From Gammaproteobacteria bacterium (lineage in GTDB: Bacteria > Pseudomonadota > Gammaproteobacteria > Pseudomonadales > Pseudomonadaceae), in contig JAHJYA010000122.1 of NCBI GenBank assembly GCA_018826895.1, forward strand, positions 62,001 through 126,000: a stretch of 64,000 nucleotides of DNA, given 5' to 3'. Shown piece by piece: positions 8,321-18,375 of the stretch; positions within the stretch are counted from its first letter, which is position 1, and each line of letters begins with the position of its first letter. Made by a program: the position numbers and the translations under genes. The notes below the pieces were generated by a model. It was not told the origin of the DNA and ran no database searches. It was given only the letters and a program-made list of their open reading frames with translations.

Positions 8321-10968
8321 GCCTGCTCATCCTCCATCTGCGGCTGGGGCGGCAACGGCAAATGCAGCGTGAGTGTCGCGCCCTTGCCGTCCAACCCCTC
8401 ACCGACCGTCACCCGCCCGCCATGGGCGCCCACCATGCCCTGGCAGATCGCCAGGCCCAGCCCCGTGCCCTGCCCGCCGCGATCACCACGGGCGGCGGTG
8501 TAGAACATGTCGAAGATCTTCTCGCGTTCATGCTCGGGAATACCCGGCCCCTGATCGCTGACCGCAAACGCCAGCCCGTCGTCCTCCACCACACTCACCC
8601 GCAGCCGTCCCTGGGCTGGCGAGAAGCGCGCGGCGTTTTCCAGCACATTGACCAGTGCCTGCTCGATCAGCGCGGCGTGCACGTACAAAAGTGGCAACTC
8701 GGCGGGAATGCTGACCTCAACCTGCAGGCCCGCCAGCACCGGGCGCAAGCGCTGCAGGGCGCTGGCGACGATATCGCCAGGCGCCACCCAGTCCCGCGCC
8801 AGCTTCAGGCCACCGTGGCCCAGACGGGTCATGTCGAGCAGATTCTGGATGTAACGGTCGAGGCGCTCGGCTTCATCACGGGTGCCTTCGAGCAGCTCAC
8901 GGCGGTCGGCCAGCGGAATCTGCTCGCCCAGGGCCAGCAGGCTGTCGATCGAGCCGCGCATGGCGGTCAGCGGTGTGCGCAGGTCATGGGACACCGACGC
9001 CAGCAAGGCACTGCGCAGCTCCTCGGTCTGCCCATGCAGGCGCGCGGCCTCCAGCTCTTCGGCCAGTTGCGCACGAGCCAGGGCCTGGGCCAAGGGTTGC
9101 GCCAGAGCGGTGATCAGCCGGCGCTGGGCCGACGACAGGGCCGCGCCGGATTGCGGGCGAATGCCCAAAAGCGACAGCGGGCCTTCCTCGGCCGAGAGCG
9201 GGCACCACCACCAACGCCCCGAAGGCAGCGTGTCGGTGCCCAGCCCGGCTGTTTGATCGTGCTGCCAGGCCCACAGCGCCGCAGCGCGCTCCGGTTCGCT
9301 GAGCAGCGCCGCCTCGCCGGCTTCGACCTGCCAAGTGCCATCCGCATCGGCCACTTGCAGGCGCACCTCCAGCTCCGGCCAGTGGCCGAACTGCTGCATG
9401 GCTGCGGCGATCACCGCCTGGCGATCCGTGGCAGCGGTGAGCTTGCGCGACAGTTCGAGCAGCGCCGTGGTCTCCGACTGAGCCTGGCGCACAGCCTCCA
9501 GCTGGCTGCGCTGACGGCTGGCCAGGTTGCCGGTGAGCGCCGCCATCAGCAGGAAGAACAGCAGCGTCAGCACATCTTCCTGACGCTGCACGCTCAAGGT
9601 GAAGGTGGGCGAGATAAACAGAAAGTTGTAGGCCAGAAACGACAGCCCCGCGCACACCAGCGCCGGCGTCAGGCTGCTGCGCACCGCCACCAGCAATACC
9701 GCGCTGAGAAAGATCAGGGAGATATTCGGCAGCTCGAGGAACTGCGACAGCGCCCAGGCCACAGCTGTCGCCACCAGGGTCGCCAGGCTGGCAAACAGCA
9801 GATCGCGCCAGGCCAACGGCCGGCGCCTGACTGGTGCCGCAGGCAATGCATCGACTTCGGTATCAAGCACGCTGACTTCCAGGCCCTGGCCCTTGGCCAA
9901 GAGTCGCTCGGCCAGGCCGCGCCCCCACCACTGACGGCGTAAACGCCGCCGGCTGCGGGCCACCAGCAGCAGGTTGGCGCGCCGCTCGCGAGCATGCCCA
10001 ACCAGGGTGTCGGCGACCGAGACGCCGCGCAGCACCACCACTTCGCCACCCAGGCGTTCGGCCAGTTGCTGGGCGCCCTGCAGGTAACCGAGACGGCTTT
10101 CGTCACGCTCGCCGCCGGTGTCGACATAGACCACCGACCAAGGCAGATGGCGGCGTTCGGCCACCCGGCTGGCGTGGCGCACCAGACGCTCGGCCTGGGC
10201 ATCCCCGTCGATGCCGACCAACAAGCGGCCACGCAGCGCAGGCGCCTGCTGGCCCTGCTGGCGATAGCGCCGGCTGAGATCAGCATCGACCCGCGCGGCG
10301 GCGGTCTGCATGGCCAGCTCACGCAACGCGGTGAGGTTGGTCTGGCTGAAGAAGGCATCGATGGCCGCCCGCGCCTGTTCCGGCACATACACCTTGCCTT
10401 CGCGCAGGCGCTCGAGCAGCTCGCGCGGTGGCAGGTCGATCAGCAGAATCTCGTCGGCTTCCTGCAACACCCAATCGGGCAGAGTTTCGCGTACCTGCAC
10501 GCCGGTGATGTCACGCACCTGATCATTCAGCGCTTCAAGGTGCTGCACATTCACCGTGGTGTAGACATCGATACCGGCTTCCAGCAGCTCCTGCACATCC
10601 TGCCAGCGTTTGCTGTGGCGGCTGCCCGGCGCGTTGCTGTGGGCCAGCTCATCGACCAGCAACAGCTTGGGCGGTTTAGCCAGAATGCCGTCCAGATCCA
10701 TTTCGTTCAGCAGCACACCGCGGTACTCCACGCGCAGCAGCGGCTGCTGCGGCAAACCGGTGAGCATCGCCTCGGTTTCGGCACGGCCGTGGGTTTCCAC
10801 TACGCCTGTGCGCAGGTCGACGCCCTGGCGCAGCTGCGCCTGCGCCGCCTGCAGCATAGCGTAGGTCTTGCCCACGCCCGGTGCGGCGCCGAGAAAGACC
10901 TTCAGCCGACCGCGCCCCCCTCTGGGCATGTCATCGAGCAGGGCATCGGCGCGTACGGCATCACTCAT
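8317..10968 (-). CDS. kdpD: potassium-sensing histidine kinase
   Basis: KdpD is the membrane sensor kinase/phosphatase for KdpE. The 883-residue protein contains the N-terminal KdpD domain with a Walker A-like GAAPGVGKTYAM, a universal-stress-like domain (RLLVGIDGDAQAERLVRHA), four closely spaced membrane helices (roughly 390-490), a GAF-like region, the HisKA box SVSHDLRTPLTAMRGS, and an HATPase with N (NVLENAARFSP) and G (GQGTGLGLAI) boxes. It starts five bases after the kdpC stop and overlaps kdpE. Size and architecture match the full-length family. Confidence 0.96.
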   Translation of the reverse strand: MSDAVRADALLDDMPRGGRGRLKVFLGAAPGVGKTYAMLQAAQAQLRQGVDLRTGVVETHGRAETEAMLTGLPQQPLLRVEYRGVLLNEMDLDGILAKPPKLLLVDELAHSNAPGSRHSKRWQDVQELLEAGIDVYTTVNVQHLEALNDQVRDITGVQVRETLPDWVLQEADEILLIDLPPRELLERLREGKVYVPEQARAAIDAFFSQTNLTALRELAMQTAAARVDADLSRRYRQQGQQAPALRGRLLVGIDGDAQAERLVRHASRVAERRHLPWSVVYVDTGGERDESRLGYLQGAQQLAERLGGEVVVLRGVSVADTLVGHARERRANLLLVARSRRRLRRQWWGRGLAERLLAKGQGLEVSVLDTEVDALPAAPVRRRPLAWRDLLFASLATLVATAVAWALSQFLELPNISLIFLSAVLLVAVRSSLTPALVCAGLSFLAYNFLFISPTFTLSVQRQEDVLTLLFFLLMAALTGNLASRQRSQLEAVRQAQSETTALLELSRKLTAATDRQAVIAAAMQQFGHWPELEVRLQVADADGTWQVEAGEAALLSEPERAAALWAWQHDQTAGLGTDTLPSGRWWWCPLSAEEGPLSLLGIRPQSGAALSSAQRRLITALAQPLAQALARAQLAEELEAARLHGQTEELRSALLASVSHDLRTPLTAMRGSIDSLLALGEQIPLADRRELLEGTRDEAERLDRYIQNLLDMTRLGHGGLKLARDWVAPGDIVASALQRLRPVLAGLQVEVSIPAELPLLYVHAALIEQALVNVLENAARFSPAQGRLRVSVVEDDGLAFAVSDQGPGIPEHEREKIFDMFYTAARGDRGGQGTGLGLAICQGMVGAHGGRVTVGEGLDGKGATLTLHLPLPPQPQMEDEQA

Positions 10969-10973
10969 GCAAG

Positions 10974-11540
10974 TTACTCAGTCTTGGCGGGGAACGAATT
11001 GTCAGCCAGCGCCAGGTTAAGCGCCAGTACGTTGACCACGGCGGGGCCGACTAACGGCGTTTGCACATGCTGCTCGATCAACTGTTCCAGGCGGCTTGCC
11101 GCTATGCCCCGCGCGGCGGCAATGCGCGCCACCTGATAGCGCGCCGCAGCCGGTGATAGATGCGGGTCGAGGCCACTGGCCGAGGTGGTCACCAGCTCCA
11201 TGGGCACGGCGCCCTGCCCTTCGCCCTGCCAGCGCTGGGCGTCTTCGGCGATGCGTGCGGCCAGCGCCGGGTTGCTCGGTGCCAGGTTGCTTGCGCCACT
11301 GGGCACGCTGGCGTAGTCAGCGGCCGATGGGCGCGCCTGGAACCATTCGGCGCCCGCCACCGGCTGGGCCAGCAAGGCACTGCCGCGCACCGCACCTTGG
11401 GCGTTGTGCAGCAGGCTGCCATTGGCCTGCGCCGGCAAGGCCAGTTGCGCCACGGCGGTGACGGCCAAGGGATACAGCACGCCGGTGATCAGGGTCATAA
11501 AGGCCAGCACGCTGACGGCTGGACGGAGTTGCTTGAACAT
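10974..11540 (-). CDS. kdpC: potassium-transporting ATPase subunit C
   Basis: KdpC is the small single-span subunit that stabilises nucleotide binding in the KdpFABC potassium pump. The 188-residue protein has one N-terminal membrane helix (about 8-32) followed by a periplasmic domain with the family blocks [19 protein letters not shown] and [17 protein letters not shown] 11540 (MFKQLRPAV) is preferred because GGAG lies upstream and the family begins here. It follows kdpB with a 26-base gap. Confidence 0.95.
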   Translation of the reverse strand: MFKQLRPAVSVLAFMTLITGVLYPLAVTAVAQLALPAQANGSLLHNAQGAVRGSALLAQPVAGAEWFQARPSAADYASVPSGASNLAPSNPALAARIAEDAQRWQGEGQGAVPMELVTTSASGLDPHLSPAAARYQVARIAAARGIAASRLEQLIEQHVQTPLVGPAVVNVLALNLALADNSFPAKTE

Positions 11541-11566
11541 GACGAATCTCCAGGTTGCAGGGTTGC

Positions 11567-13621
11567 TCAAACGAGGCCGACGGCCACCAGCAGCAGGTCA
11601 ATCAACTTGATGCCGACAAAGGGCGCCACCAAGCCACCCAGGCCAAAGATCAGCAAGTTGCGGCGCAGCAGGCTGGCGGCATCGGCAGCCTTGACCCGCA
11701 CGCCGCGCAGGGCCAGGGGAATCAGCGCGACGATGATCAGCGCGTTGAACACAATGGCCGAGAGAATCGCGCTCTGCGGGCTGTGCAGGTGCATCAGGTT
11801 GAGGGCACCGAGCTGCGGGTAAATCCCGGTAAACAATGCCGGCAGGATGGCGAAGTACTTGGCCACGTCGTTGGCTACCGAAAAGGTGGTCAACGCGCCA
11901 CGGGTCACCAGCAGCTCCTTGCCGACCTGCACCACATCGAGCAGCTTGGTCGGGTCGGAGTCCAGGTCGACCAGGTTGGCCGCCTCGCGCGCGGCCTGGG
12001 TGCCGTCGTTCATCGCCAGACCGACATCCGCCTGGGCCAGCGCCGGGGCGTCGTTGGCGCCGTCGCCGCACATGGCCACCAGCTTGCCGTCGGCCTGCTC
12101 GGCGCGGATGCGCTGCAGCTTCTTCTCCGGCGTGGCTTCGGCAATCAGGTCATCGACGCCCGCTTCGGCGGCAATCGCGGCGGCGGTCAGCGGGTTGTCG
12201 CCGGTCACCATCACGGTGCGAATACCCAAGGTGCGCAGCTCGGCAAAACGTTCGCGGATACCCGGTTTGACCACGTCCTTGAGGTGAATCGCACCGAGCA
12301 ATTGCCCGTCGCCGGCCACCAGCAACGGCGTGCCGCCGCTTTGGGCGATCTGTTCAACCTCGCGCGCCAGCACTGCTGGCATCGCGCTGCGTTCGATATC
12401 CAGGTAACGCAACACCGCATCCACGGCGCCCTTACGGTAACTGTGACCCTGGTAGTCGGCACCGGAGAGGCGCGTCTCGGCGCTGAAGGCAATCGTGGTC
12501 ATCGCACTGCGCTCGGGCTCATGCGCCAGGCCCAGCGCACGCAGGTACTCGACGATGGACTTGCCCTCGGCCGTATCGTCCGCCAAAGACGCCAACAATG
12601 CCGCCTCGCCCAATACCTCGGTGCTGACACCGGGCGCCTTGGCCATCGCGCTGCAGCGCCGGTTGCCGAAGGTGATGGTGCCGGTCTTGTCGAGCAACAG
12701 CACATGCACGTCGCCCGCGGCCTCCACCGCGCGGCCGGATTTGGCAATGACGTTAAGTCGCACCAGGCGGTCCATGCCGGCGATGCCGATAGCCGACAGC
12801 AGACCGCCGATGGTGGTCGGAATCAGCGTCACCAGCAGCGCGACCAGGTACACCAGCGGCAGCTCGCCGCCGGCGTAGCGGGCAAATGGCTGCAGGGTGG
12901 CCACCACCAGCAGGAAGATCAGGGTCAGGCCGATCAGCAGGATATCCAGCGCCACTTCATTGGGCGTTTTCTGCCGCTTCGCGCCTTCGACCAGCGCGAT
13001 CATGCGGTCCAGGGTCGACTCGCCTGGGCCGGCGGTGATCTTCACCAGCAACCAGTCGGACACCACCCGGGTGTTGCCGGTCACGGCCGAACGGTCGCCA
13101 CCGGACTCGCGGATCACCGGCGCGGACTCACCGGTAATGGCGGCCTCGTTGACCGCGGCGATGCCTTCGATCACTTCGCCGTCACCGGGAATCAGCTCAC
13201 CGGCCTCGACCCGCACAATATCGCCCCGACGCAGGCTGCTGGCCGCCACAGTCTCGAACTGCTGTCCGTTCTGCCGGCGCGCATCGAGCCCCTGGCTGCC
13301 CGCCTTGAGGCTGTCGGCGCGAGCCTTGCCGCGGCCTTCTGCGAGCGCCTCGGCGAAGTTGGCAAACAGCACGGTAAACCACAGCCACAGGGCAATCTGC
13401 ACGGCCAGGCCGGTGGATACCTGTGGGTCGGGCACAAAGCACAGTACGGTGGTGACCACGGCGGTCAGCTCCACCACCAGCATCACTGGCGAGCGCAGCA
13501 ACTGGCGCGGGTCGAGCTTGACGAAGGCCTGGCGCAACGCCGGTCGCCACAAGGCGCTCATCGAGGTTTTCGGGTGCTGTGCAGCGCTGCTGGGCGCCGC
13601 TTCGGTACGCGCATTCATCAT
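11567..13621 (-). CDS. kdpB: potassium-transporting P-type ATPase, catalytic subunit B
   Basis: KdpB hydrolyses ATP to drive potassium uptake. The 684-residue protein has the P-type ATPase hallmarks: the actuator-loop ITGESAPV, the phosphorylation site [11 protein letters not shown], and the hinge [21 protein letters not shown]. Membrane helices flank these domains in the short Kdp arrangement. Tandem ATG codons occur at 13621/13618; the first is used here. It lies between kdpA (9-base gap) and kdpC in the operon. Confidence 0.97.
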   Translation of the reverse strand: MMNARTEAAPSSAAQHPKTSMSALWRPALRQAFVKLDPRQLLRSPVMLVVELTAVVTTVLCFVPDPQVSTGLAVQIALWLWFTVLFANFAEALAEGRGKARADSLKAGSQGLDARRQNGQQFETVAASSLRRGDIVRVEAGELIPGDGEVIEGIAAVNEAAITGESAPVIRESGGDRSAVTGNTRVVSDWLLVKITAGPGESTLDRMIALVEGAKRQKTPNEVALDILLIGLTLIFLLVVATLQPFARYAGGELPLVYLVALLVTLIPTTIGGLLSAIGIAGMDRLVRLNVIAKSGRAVEAAGDVHVLLLDKTGTITFGNRRCSAMAKAPGVSTEVLGEAALLASLADDTAEGKSIVEYLRALGLAHEPERSAMTTIAFSAETRLSGADYQGHSYRKGAVDAVLRYLDIERSAMPAVLAREVEQIAQSGGTPLLVAGDGQLLGAIHLKDVVKPGIRERFAELRTLGIRTVMVTGDNPLTAAAIAAEAGVDDLIAEATPEKKLQRIRAEQADGKLVAMCGDGANDAPALAQADVGLAMNDGTQAAREAANLVDLDSDPTKLLDVVQVGKELLVTRGALTTFSVANDVAKYFAILPALFTGIYPQLGALNLMHLHSPQSAILSAIVFNALIIVALIPLALRGVRVKAADAASLLRRNLLIFGLGGLVAPFVGIKLIDLLLVAVGLV

Positions 13622-13630
13622 GGTTATCCC

Positions 13631-15331
13631 TCAAAGGCCCTGAAACAGGGTCAGGTGCTCGGCAATCGGGCCCAGGGCCAGTGCCGGCAGGAAGGTCAGG
13701 CCGCCAACCAGCAAAATGGTCAGAGTCAGCAGGGTGACGAACAACGGGCCGTGGGTCGGGAAGCTGTTGCTACCCACGGGTGCCCGGGTCTTGGCCGCCA
13801 GACTGCCGGCAATCGCCAGAATCGGCAGGATGTAGCCAAAGCGCCCCAGCAGCATCGCCAGGCCGAGCATCAGGTTGTGATACGGCGTGCCCGCCGCGAA
13901 ACCGACGAACGCCGAACCGTTGTTCGCCGTACCCGAGGTGTAGGCGTAGAGCAGCTGACTAAAGCCATGGGCACCGGGGTTGCTCACCGACGCCGCCGGC
14001 CCTGGCAGGCTGGCCGCCAGGGAGCCGAACACCAGCACACCCACCGGCATCACCAACAAGGTCGCGACCAGCAGGCGCACTTCGCGCGCTTCGAGCTTTT
14101 TGCCGAGGTATTCCGGGCTGCGACCAATCATCAAGCCGGCGAGAAACACTGCGATCAGCACAAACAGCAGCATGCCGTAGAGCCCCGCGCCGACGCCGCC
14201 AAAAATCACCTCGCCGAGCATCATGTTGAGCAGCGGTACCATCCCGCCCAGGGGGCTGAAGCTGTCGTGCATGGCATTCACCGAGCCGTTGGACGCCGCC
14301 GTGGTCGCCGTGGCCCAGAGCACCGAGGCGGTGGTGCCAAAACGGCTTTCCTTGCCTTCCAGCGATGCGCCTTGCTCGATGGGCAACGCAGCCAGTGCCG
14401 GGTTTGGCTGATATTCGGCATACAGCGTGCCGGCCAGGCCGAGGCTGAACAGGATCAGCATGCAGGCCAGCAGTGCGCGGCTCTGGCGCAGGTCCTTGAC
14501 GTAATGGCCGAAGGTGAACAGCAGCGCCGCCGGGATCAGCAGGATCGCCGCCATCTCGAACAGGTTGCTCCAGGCCGTGGGGTTCTCGAACGGATGCGCC
14601 GAGTTGACGCCGAAAAAGCCGCCGCCGTTGGTGCCCAGTTGCTTGATGGCAATCTGGCTGGCTGCCGGCCCCAGGGGTACGACCTGGTCGGCGCCGCCCA
14701 GGGTGTGCGCGGTGACATAGGCCTGGAAGGTCTGTGGCACGCCCTGCCACACCAGGAACAGCGCCAACAGCAGGCACAAGGGCAACAAGCCGTAGAGCGT
14801 GCCACGGGTCAGGTCGACCCAGAAGTTGCCGACGCTATTGCTGGAACGCCGCGCGATGCCGCGACAGAACACCACCAGCACCGCCAGGCCGACCGCTGGG
14901 CTGACGAAGTTCTGCACACCCAGGCCGACCATCTGGCTGAAGTAGCTCAGCTGCGCTTCGCCGCTGTAGGCCTGCCAGTTGGTGTTGGTGGCGAAGCTCA
15001 CGGCGGTATTGAATGCCAATGTCCACTCCAGCCCCGGCAACTGTTGCGGGTTGAGCGGCAGGCTGCCTTGCAGCATCAGGATGCTGAACAGCGTCAGCAG
15101 GCTGACCAGGGTAAAGGCCAGCAGGGCCAGGGCGTAGGTTTGCCAATCGTGCTCGCGCTCATCGTCAACCCCGGCAACCCGGTAGCAAAGGCGCTCCAGC
15201 GGCTGCAGCACGGGGCTCAGCCAGGTTTTCTCGCCCTCCATTACGCGGTACAGGTAGCGCCCGAGAAACGGCGCGGGGATCAGCACCAAGGCGAAAAACG
15301 CCAGGATCAGCAGGAAATCATTGCTGTGCAT
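13631..15331 (-). CDS. kdpA: potassium-transporting ATPase subunit A
   Basis: KdpA is the channel-like, potassium-binding subunit of KdpFABC. The 566-residue polytopic protein has about ten membrane spans and conserved pore-loop segments such as [35 protein letters not shown], and [14 protein letters not shown], which line the selectivity filter. ATG 15331 is preceded by AGGAGG, which starts right at the kdpF stop, eight bases away. It is second in the operon. Confidence 0.97.
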   Translation of the reverse strand: MHSNDFLLILAFFALVLIPAPFLGRYLYRVMEGEKTWLSPVLQPLERLCYRVAGVDDEREHDWQTYALALLAFTLVSLLTLFSILMLQGSLPLNPQQLPGLEWTLAFNTAVSFATNTNWQAYSGEAQLSYFSQMVGLGVQNFVSPAVGLAVLVVFCRGIARRSSNSVGNFWVDLTRGTLYGLLPLCLLLALFLVWQGVPQTFQAYVTAHTLGGADQVVPLGPAASQIAIKQLGTNGGGFFGVNSAHPFENPTAWSNLFEMAAILLIPAALLFTFGHYVKDLRQSRALLACMLILFSLGLAGTLYAEYQPNPALAALPIEQGASLEGKESRFGTTASVLWATATTAASNGSVNAMHDSFSPLGGMVPLLNMMLGEVIFGGVGAGLYGMLLFVLIAVFLAGLMIGRSPEYLGKKLEAREVRLLVATLLVMPVGVLVFGSLAASLPGPAASVSNPGAHGFSQLLYAYTSGTANNGSAFVGFAAGTPYHNLMLGLAMLLGRFGYILPILAIAGSLAAKTRAPVGSNSFPTHGPLFVTLLTLTILLVGGLTFLPALALGPIAEHLTLFQGL

Positions 15332-15339
15332 ACGCCCTC

Positions 15340-15429
15340 CTACGCCTTATCGGCGCGCAGCAGCGCAACCAGCAGATAAATGAAAAGCCCTGCGGCCAGC
15401 CCCAGGGACACCCCGTCGAGAATGCTCAT
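15340..15429 (-). CDS. kdpF: KdpF small stabilising subunit (29 aa)
   Basis: A 29-codon gene reads [20 protein letters not shown]... to RADKA, a single hydrophobic helix with a short charged tail, matching KdpF, which stabilises the KdpABC complex in the membrane. CAAGGAG lies upstream of ATG 15429. It is directly followed by kdpA (8 bases between stop and start), the canonical kdpF-kdpA position. Confidence 0.93.
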   Translation of the reverse strand: MSILDGVSLGLAAGLFIYLLVALLRADKA

Positions 15430-15515
15430 GTGTTTGCTCCTTGATGCGGTGATTACCGCCTGGAGCAAATTGTCCGCAGCAAGGGCGTAAAGGTGCGAGT
15501 TGCGGCCAGGCGCCT

Positions 15516-15539
15516 GGGCATAAAGAAAGTGTAAAAATT
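15516..15539 (-). promoter_or_regulatory. candidate KdpE operator upstream of kdpF
   Basis: On the kdp coding strand the sequence reads TTTTTACACTTTCTTTA followed by TGCCC. This resembles the T-rich KdpE-binding site of E. coli (TTTTTATACTTTTTTTACACCCC), with the same T-tract/TAC/T-tract/CCC order. It lies about 90 bases upstream of the kdpF start. No confident -35/-10 pair was assigned. Confidence 0.65.
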
Positions 15540-15555
15540 GCAGCCGCGCTGGTTT

Positions 15556-15571
15556 GTATCAACGCCGATAC
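15556..15571. promoter_or_regulatory. GTATC-N6-GATAC inverted repeat, possible regulator site
   Basis: A perfect five-base inverted repeat with six-base spacer lies in the divergent region between kdpF and the second two-component system, with a further GATAC about 17 bases downstream. Its position would suit binding by the adjacent OmpR-type regulator, but this is inference only. Confidence 0.3.
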
Positions 15572-15650
15572 AGTGCCGACATGTTGTCGATACGCATGCT
15601 GGGCACCATGCACGCTGCGCAGTGCCTGGACATACCGCAGAAGTGGCACT

Positions 15651-15673
15651 CGCGACTAAACAGGAACAGGCCC
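15651..15673. repeat. half copy of the TA-flanked palindromic element
   Basis: GCGACTAAACAGGAACAGGCCC, followed by TA, matches the right terminal repeat of the element at 38644-38908 (GCGACGAAACGGGAACAGACCC) with three substitutions. No left end is visible upstream, so it appears to be a solo end. It lies about 40 bases before the response regulator start. Confidence 0.6.
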
Positions 15674-15712
15674 TAGAATGCAGTCCGATAACCTCGCCAT
15701 GGAGCCCGCCCA

Positions 15713-16468
15713 GTGGACGCCTTTACTGCACCCGAAGCGCTGCCACGGCCAATCCGTGCCCTGCTCGTGGATGACAACCGCGAACTGCGCGAACTACTGA
15801 GTGGTTATCTGACCCGCTTCAATATCAGCAGCGAAGCGGTCGGTGATGGCAGCGGCATGCGCCGGGCCTTGGCGCAGAGCCCGTTCGATGTGGTCATCCT
15901 CGATTTGATGCTCCCCGGCGAAGACGGCCTGAGCCTGTGTCGCGAATTGCGCAGCCGCTCGGACATCCCGATCCTGATGCTCACCGCACGCTGCGAACCG
16001 ACCGACCGCATCATCGGCCTGGAGCTGGGCGCCGACGATTACATGGCCAAACCCTTCGAACCCCGCGAGCTGGTGGCACGCATCCAGAGCATCTTGCGCC
16101 GCGTCCGTGACGATCGTGACCCAGCACGCCGCGAGCCTCAGCCGACCTCGCGCACCTGCGTACGCTTCGATAACTGGAGCCTGCACAGTGTGTTGCGCCA
16201 GTTGCAGGCTCCCGATGGGCTGGTCGTGCCGTTGTCGAATGCCGAGTTCCGCTTGCTCTGGGTCTTTCTCGAACGGCCTCGCCGTGTCCTCAGCCGTGAG
16301 CAGTTGCTGGATGCCGCGCGCGGCCGCTCCATCGAGGTCTTCGATCGCAGCATTGACCTGCTGGTCTCACGCTTGCGGCAGAAACTCGGCGACGATCCCA
16401 AGGCCCCGCAGCTGATCAAGACCGTACGCGGTGAAGGTTACCTGTTCGACGCCACCGAGATCGCCTGA
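15713..16468 (+). CDS. OmpR-family response regulator
   Basis: This 251-residue regulator has a receiver domain with the acidic pair Asp 20/21, phospho-acceptor Asp 64 (VVILDLMLPGED), the TAR switch threonine and KPF lysine, followed by a winged-helix DNA-binding domain (SNAEFRLLWVF ... DLLVSRLRQKLGDD). The start is GTG 15713 with GGAG nine bases upstream; the nearby ATG at 15699 is out of frame. It overlaps the downstream kinase gene (TGATG), so the two form a pair. The regulon is unknown; the divergent kdp operon and downstream EF-hand gene are possible targets. Confidence 0.9.
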   Translation: MDAFTAPEALPRPIRALLVDDNRELRELLSGYLTRFNISSEAVGDGSGMRRALAQSPFDVVILDLMLPGEDGLSLCRELRSRSDIPILMLTARCEPTDRIIGLELGADDYMAKPFEPRELVARIQSILRRVRDDRDPARREPQPTSRTCVRFDNWSLHSVLRQLQAPDGLVVPLSNAEFRLLWVFLERPRRVLSREQLLDAARGRSIEVFDRSIDLLVSRLRQKLGDDPKAPQLIKTVRGEGYLFDATEIA

Positions 16469-17478
16469 TGCGCCGCATGGACAGCCTTTTTGCCCGCCTG
16501 TTTGGCGTCTTTCTATTGGCTATCCTGCTGGCCCATGCCCTGGCATTTGCCTGGTTTCATTTTTATGGCCATCCGCCGCCTCCACCGCCACCCGAACACC
16601 TGCGAGCGCTGGACATGCCCAGGCCACCGCCTTTTGCGGGGCCGCTGGTGGCGCTGATCTTTCAGGTAATGGCCCTGACCGTAGCGGCCTGGTTCGCTGC
16701 ACGGGTGCTCAGCCGCCCCATTCAACGGCTTTCGGAGGCAGCCGGGCGCCTTAGCGAAGACCTCGACAGCCCGCCCCTGGCCGAGACCGGCCCTCGCGAA
16801 ACGCGCCAGGCAGCCTACGCCTTCAACCTGATGCAGACGCGCGTGCGCCAACAGGTGCAGCAGCGTGCACGCATGCTCGCTGCGGTATCCCACGACCTGC
16901 GTACCCCGCTGGCACGCCTGAAATTGCGCTTTGAACAGATCCCCAACGCGATGCTCCGCGCACGCATGACCCAGGACCTCGACGAAATGATCGGCATGCT
17001 CGATGCCACGCTCAGGTACCTGCACGAGCAGCGCAGCAGCGAACCCCTGCAGTGGCTCGACCTGCAAGCATTGGTCGAGTCGCTGGTCGAGGATGCCCAG
17101 GATCGCGGCGCTGATGTCTCCGTCATGGGCCATTGCGCGCCCTTGCAGGTACAGCCGTTGGCTTTGCGCTCATGCCTGAGCAATCTGCTGGAAAATGCGC
17201 TGCGCTATGCCGGGCATGCCGAAATCACCCTGCATGACGACGCTGAAGTGGTTGAAGTTCGCGTATGCGACCACGGTCGCGGCATCCCCGAGGAGCAGCG
17301 CGAAGCCGTTTTCGAAGCGTTCTTTCGCCTTGAAGGTTCACGTAACCGCAATTCCGGCGGTGTGGGCCTGGGCCTGACCATCGCCCGCGAAGCAGCCCAA
17401 CGCCAGGGCGGCGATATCCTGCTGGAAGAAACACTAGGCGGTGGCCTGACCGCCATCCTGCGACTGCACCGCCGCTGA
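16468..17478 (+). CDS. membrane sensor histidine kinase with proline-rich periplasmic loop
   Basis: The 336-residue kinase has membrane helices at about 11-33 and 58-80. They enclose a short periplasmic loop containing seven consecutive prolines (residues 36-42) and a second PRPPP, so there is no folded sensor domain. HAMP-like sequence leads to the HisKA box (VSHDLRTPLARLKL, His 142), followed by N (NLLENALRYAG), D (DHGRGIPEEQ) and G (GGVGLGLTIA) boxes. It is co-translated with the response regulator. The very short loop suggests sensing within the membrane or of an ion or envelope state; the ligand is unknown. An EF-hand gene follows 108 bases downstream. Confidence 0.9.
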   Translation: MRRMDSLFARLFGVFLLAILLAHALAFAWFHFYGHPPPPPPPEHLRALDMPRPPPFAGPLVALIFQVMALTVAAWFAARVLSRPIQRLSEAAGRLSEDLDSPPLAETGPRETRQAAYAFNLMQTRVRQQVQQRARMLAAVSHDLRTPLARLKLRFEQIPNAMLRARMTQDLDEMIGMLDATLRYLHEQRSSEPLQWLDLQALVESLVEDAQDRGADVSVMGHCAPLQVQPLALRSCLSNLLENALRYAGHAEITLHDDAEVVEVRVCDHGRGIPEEQREAVFEAFFRLEGSRNRNSGGVGLGLTIAREAAQRQGGDILLEETLGGGLTAILRLHRR

Positions 17479-17586
17479 CACACTGTATGCAAGCCGATAC
17501 CAAGACCACACACCCAGGACACATGGCCTCGCGACCCTGATACCACCGGAAACCCGTCCGGCATGCCCACGACAGGAGAGGCCTCC

Positions 17587-18312
17587 ATGATAAGTGGTGT
17601 CAGCGGTTACTCGAGCTACAGCTCGACCCTCGCCAGTACCCAGCGCAGCAGTAACGGCAGCTGTGGCGCTGGAGATTCGACGAAAATGCAGGAAAAGCTG
17701 TTCAGTCTTCTGGACAGCAACAGCGATGGCAGTGTTGCCAAGGATGAACTGGACAGCGCACTGAGTGCGGCCAAGGAAGTCGATAGCAGCCTGAGCATCG
17801 ATATCGACGCCCTGCTCAGCCAGCTCGATGCCAATGGCGACGGCAGCCTGGACCAGGAAGAAACCGCGGCGCTTATGCCACCACCACCCCCGTCGGGTGG
17901 GCCTGCCCCCGAGGACCTGCTCACGCAACTGGATGCCAACGGTGACGGCAGCATTGATCAGGACGAGCTGAATGCGATTACTGGCAGTGATGACAGTGGC
18001 GAACTGCTTGGCGAGCTGGACACTGATGGTGATGGCAACCTGAACCTGGATGAGCTATCAGCTCTGGCGCCGCCACCGCCAACCCAGCCGATGGCTAATC
18101 TGGATAGCCTGTTTGGTCAGATAACCACTGATGGAGGCAACGCCATAGACCAGAGCGCACTGGGCAGTGTGTTCGACTCGCTCAGTCAGAACGCCTCATC
18201 CGATAAAGCGGCCAGCACTGAACTGGGGCTGGTGGCCAAACTGCTTGAGCAGTACCAAAGCAGCGCTAACTACAGCTCGCGCATCGGTAGCCAGCTCAAC
18301 CTGTCCGCCTGA
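17587..18312 (+). CDS. EF-hand calcium-binding protein
   Basis: The 241-residue acidic protein has four canonical EF-hand loops: residues 43-54 (DSNSDGSVAKDE), 81-92 (DANGDGSLDQEE), 116-127 (DANGDGSIDQDE) and 145-156 (DTDGDGNLNLDE), plus a degenerate fifth near TTDGGNAIDQSA. Proline-rich linkers (PPPPPSGG and PPPPTQP) separate the lobes. The N-terminus is Ser/Tyr-rich with no Sec signal or lipobox, so its location is unclear. ATG 17587 follows AGGAGAGG; an upstream in-frame ATG would bury that site. It sits downstream of the two-component pair in the same orientation and is closed by a terminator. It probably buffers or senses calcium; the role is unknown. Confidence 0.88.
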   Translation: MISGVSGYSSYSSTLASTQRSSNGSCGAGDSTKMQEKLFSLLDSNSDGSVAKDELDSALSAAKEVDSSLSIDIDALLSQLDANGDGSLDQEETAALMPPPPPSGGPAPEDLLTQLDANGDGSIDQDELNAITGSDDSGELLGELDTDGDGNLNLDELSALAPPPPTQPMANLDSLFGQITTDGGNAIDQSALGSVFDSLSQNASSDKAASTELGLVAKLLEQYQSSANYSSRIGSQLNLSA

Positions 18313-18324
18313 ACACGTACCTGC

Positions 18325-18360
18325 AACGGCCAGCCTGGGTAAACACTTGGGCTGGCCGTT
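18325..18360. terminator. rho-independent terminator between convergent genes
   Basis: AACGGCCAGCC and GGCTGGCCGTT form an 11-bp stem with a 14-base loop, followed on the plus strand by TTGCTTTTG. It lies just after the EF-hand gene and before the convergent permease stop. Confidence 0.85.
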
Positions 18361-18375
18361 TGCTTTTGTGTGGTC

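Noticed and set aside
11555..15379. Plus-strand open frame of about 1270 codons antisense to kdpB and kdpA
   Set aside because: The translation is His/Gln/Arg-rich, low-complexity and unlike any family; the frame is a codon-bias shadow of the real kdp genes on the other strand.
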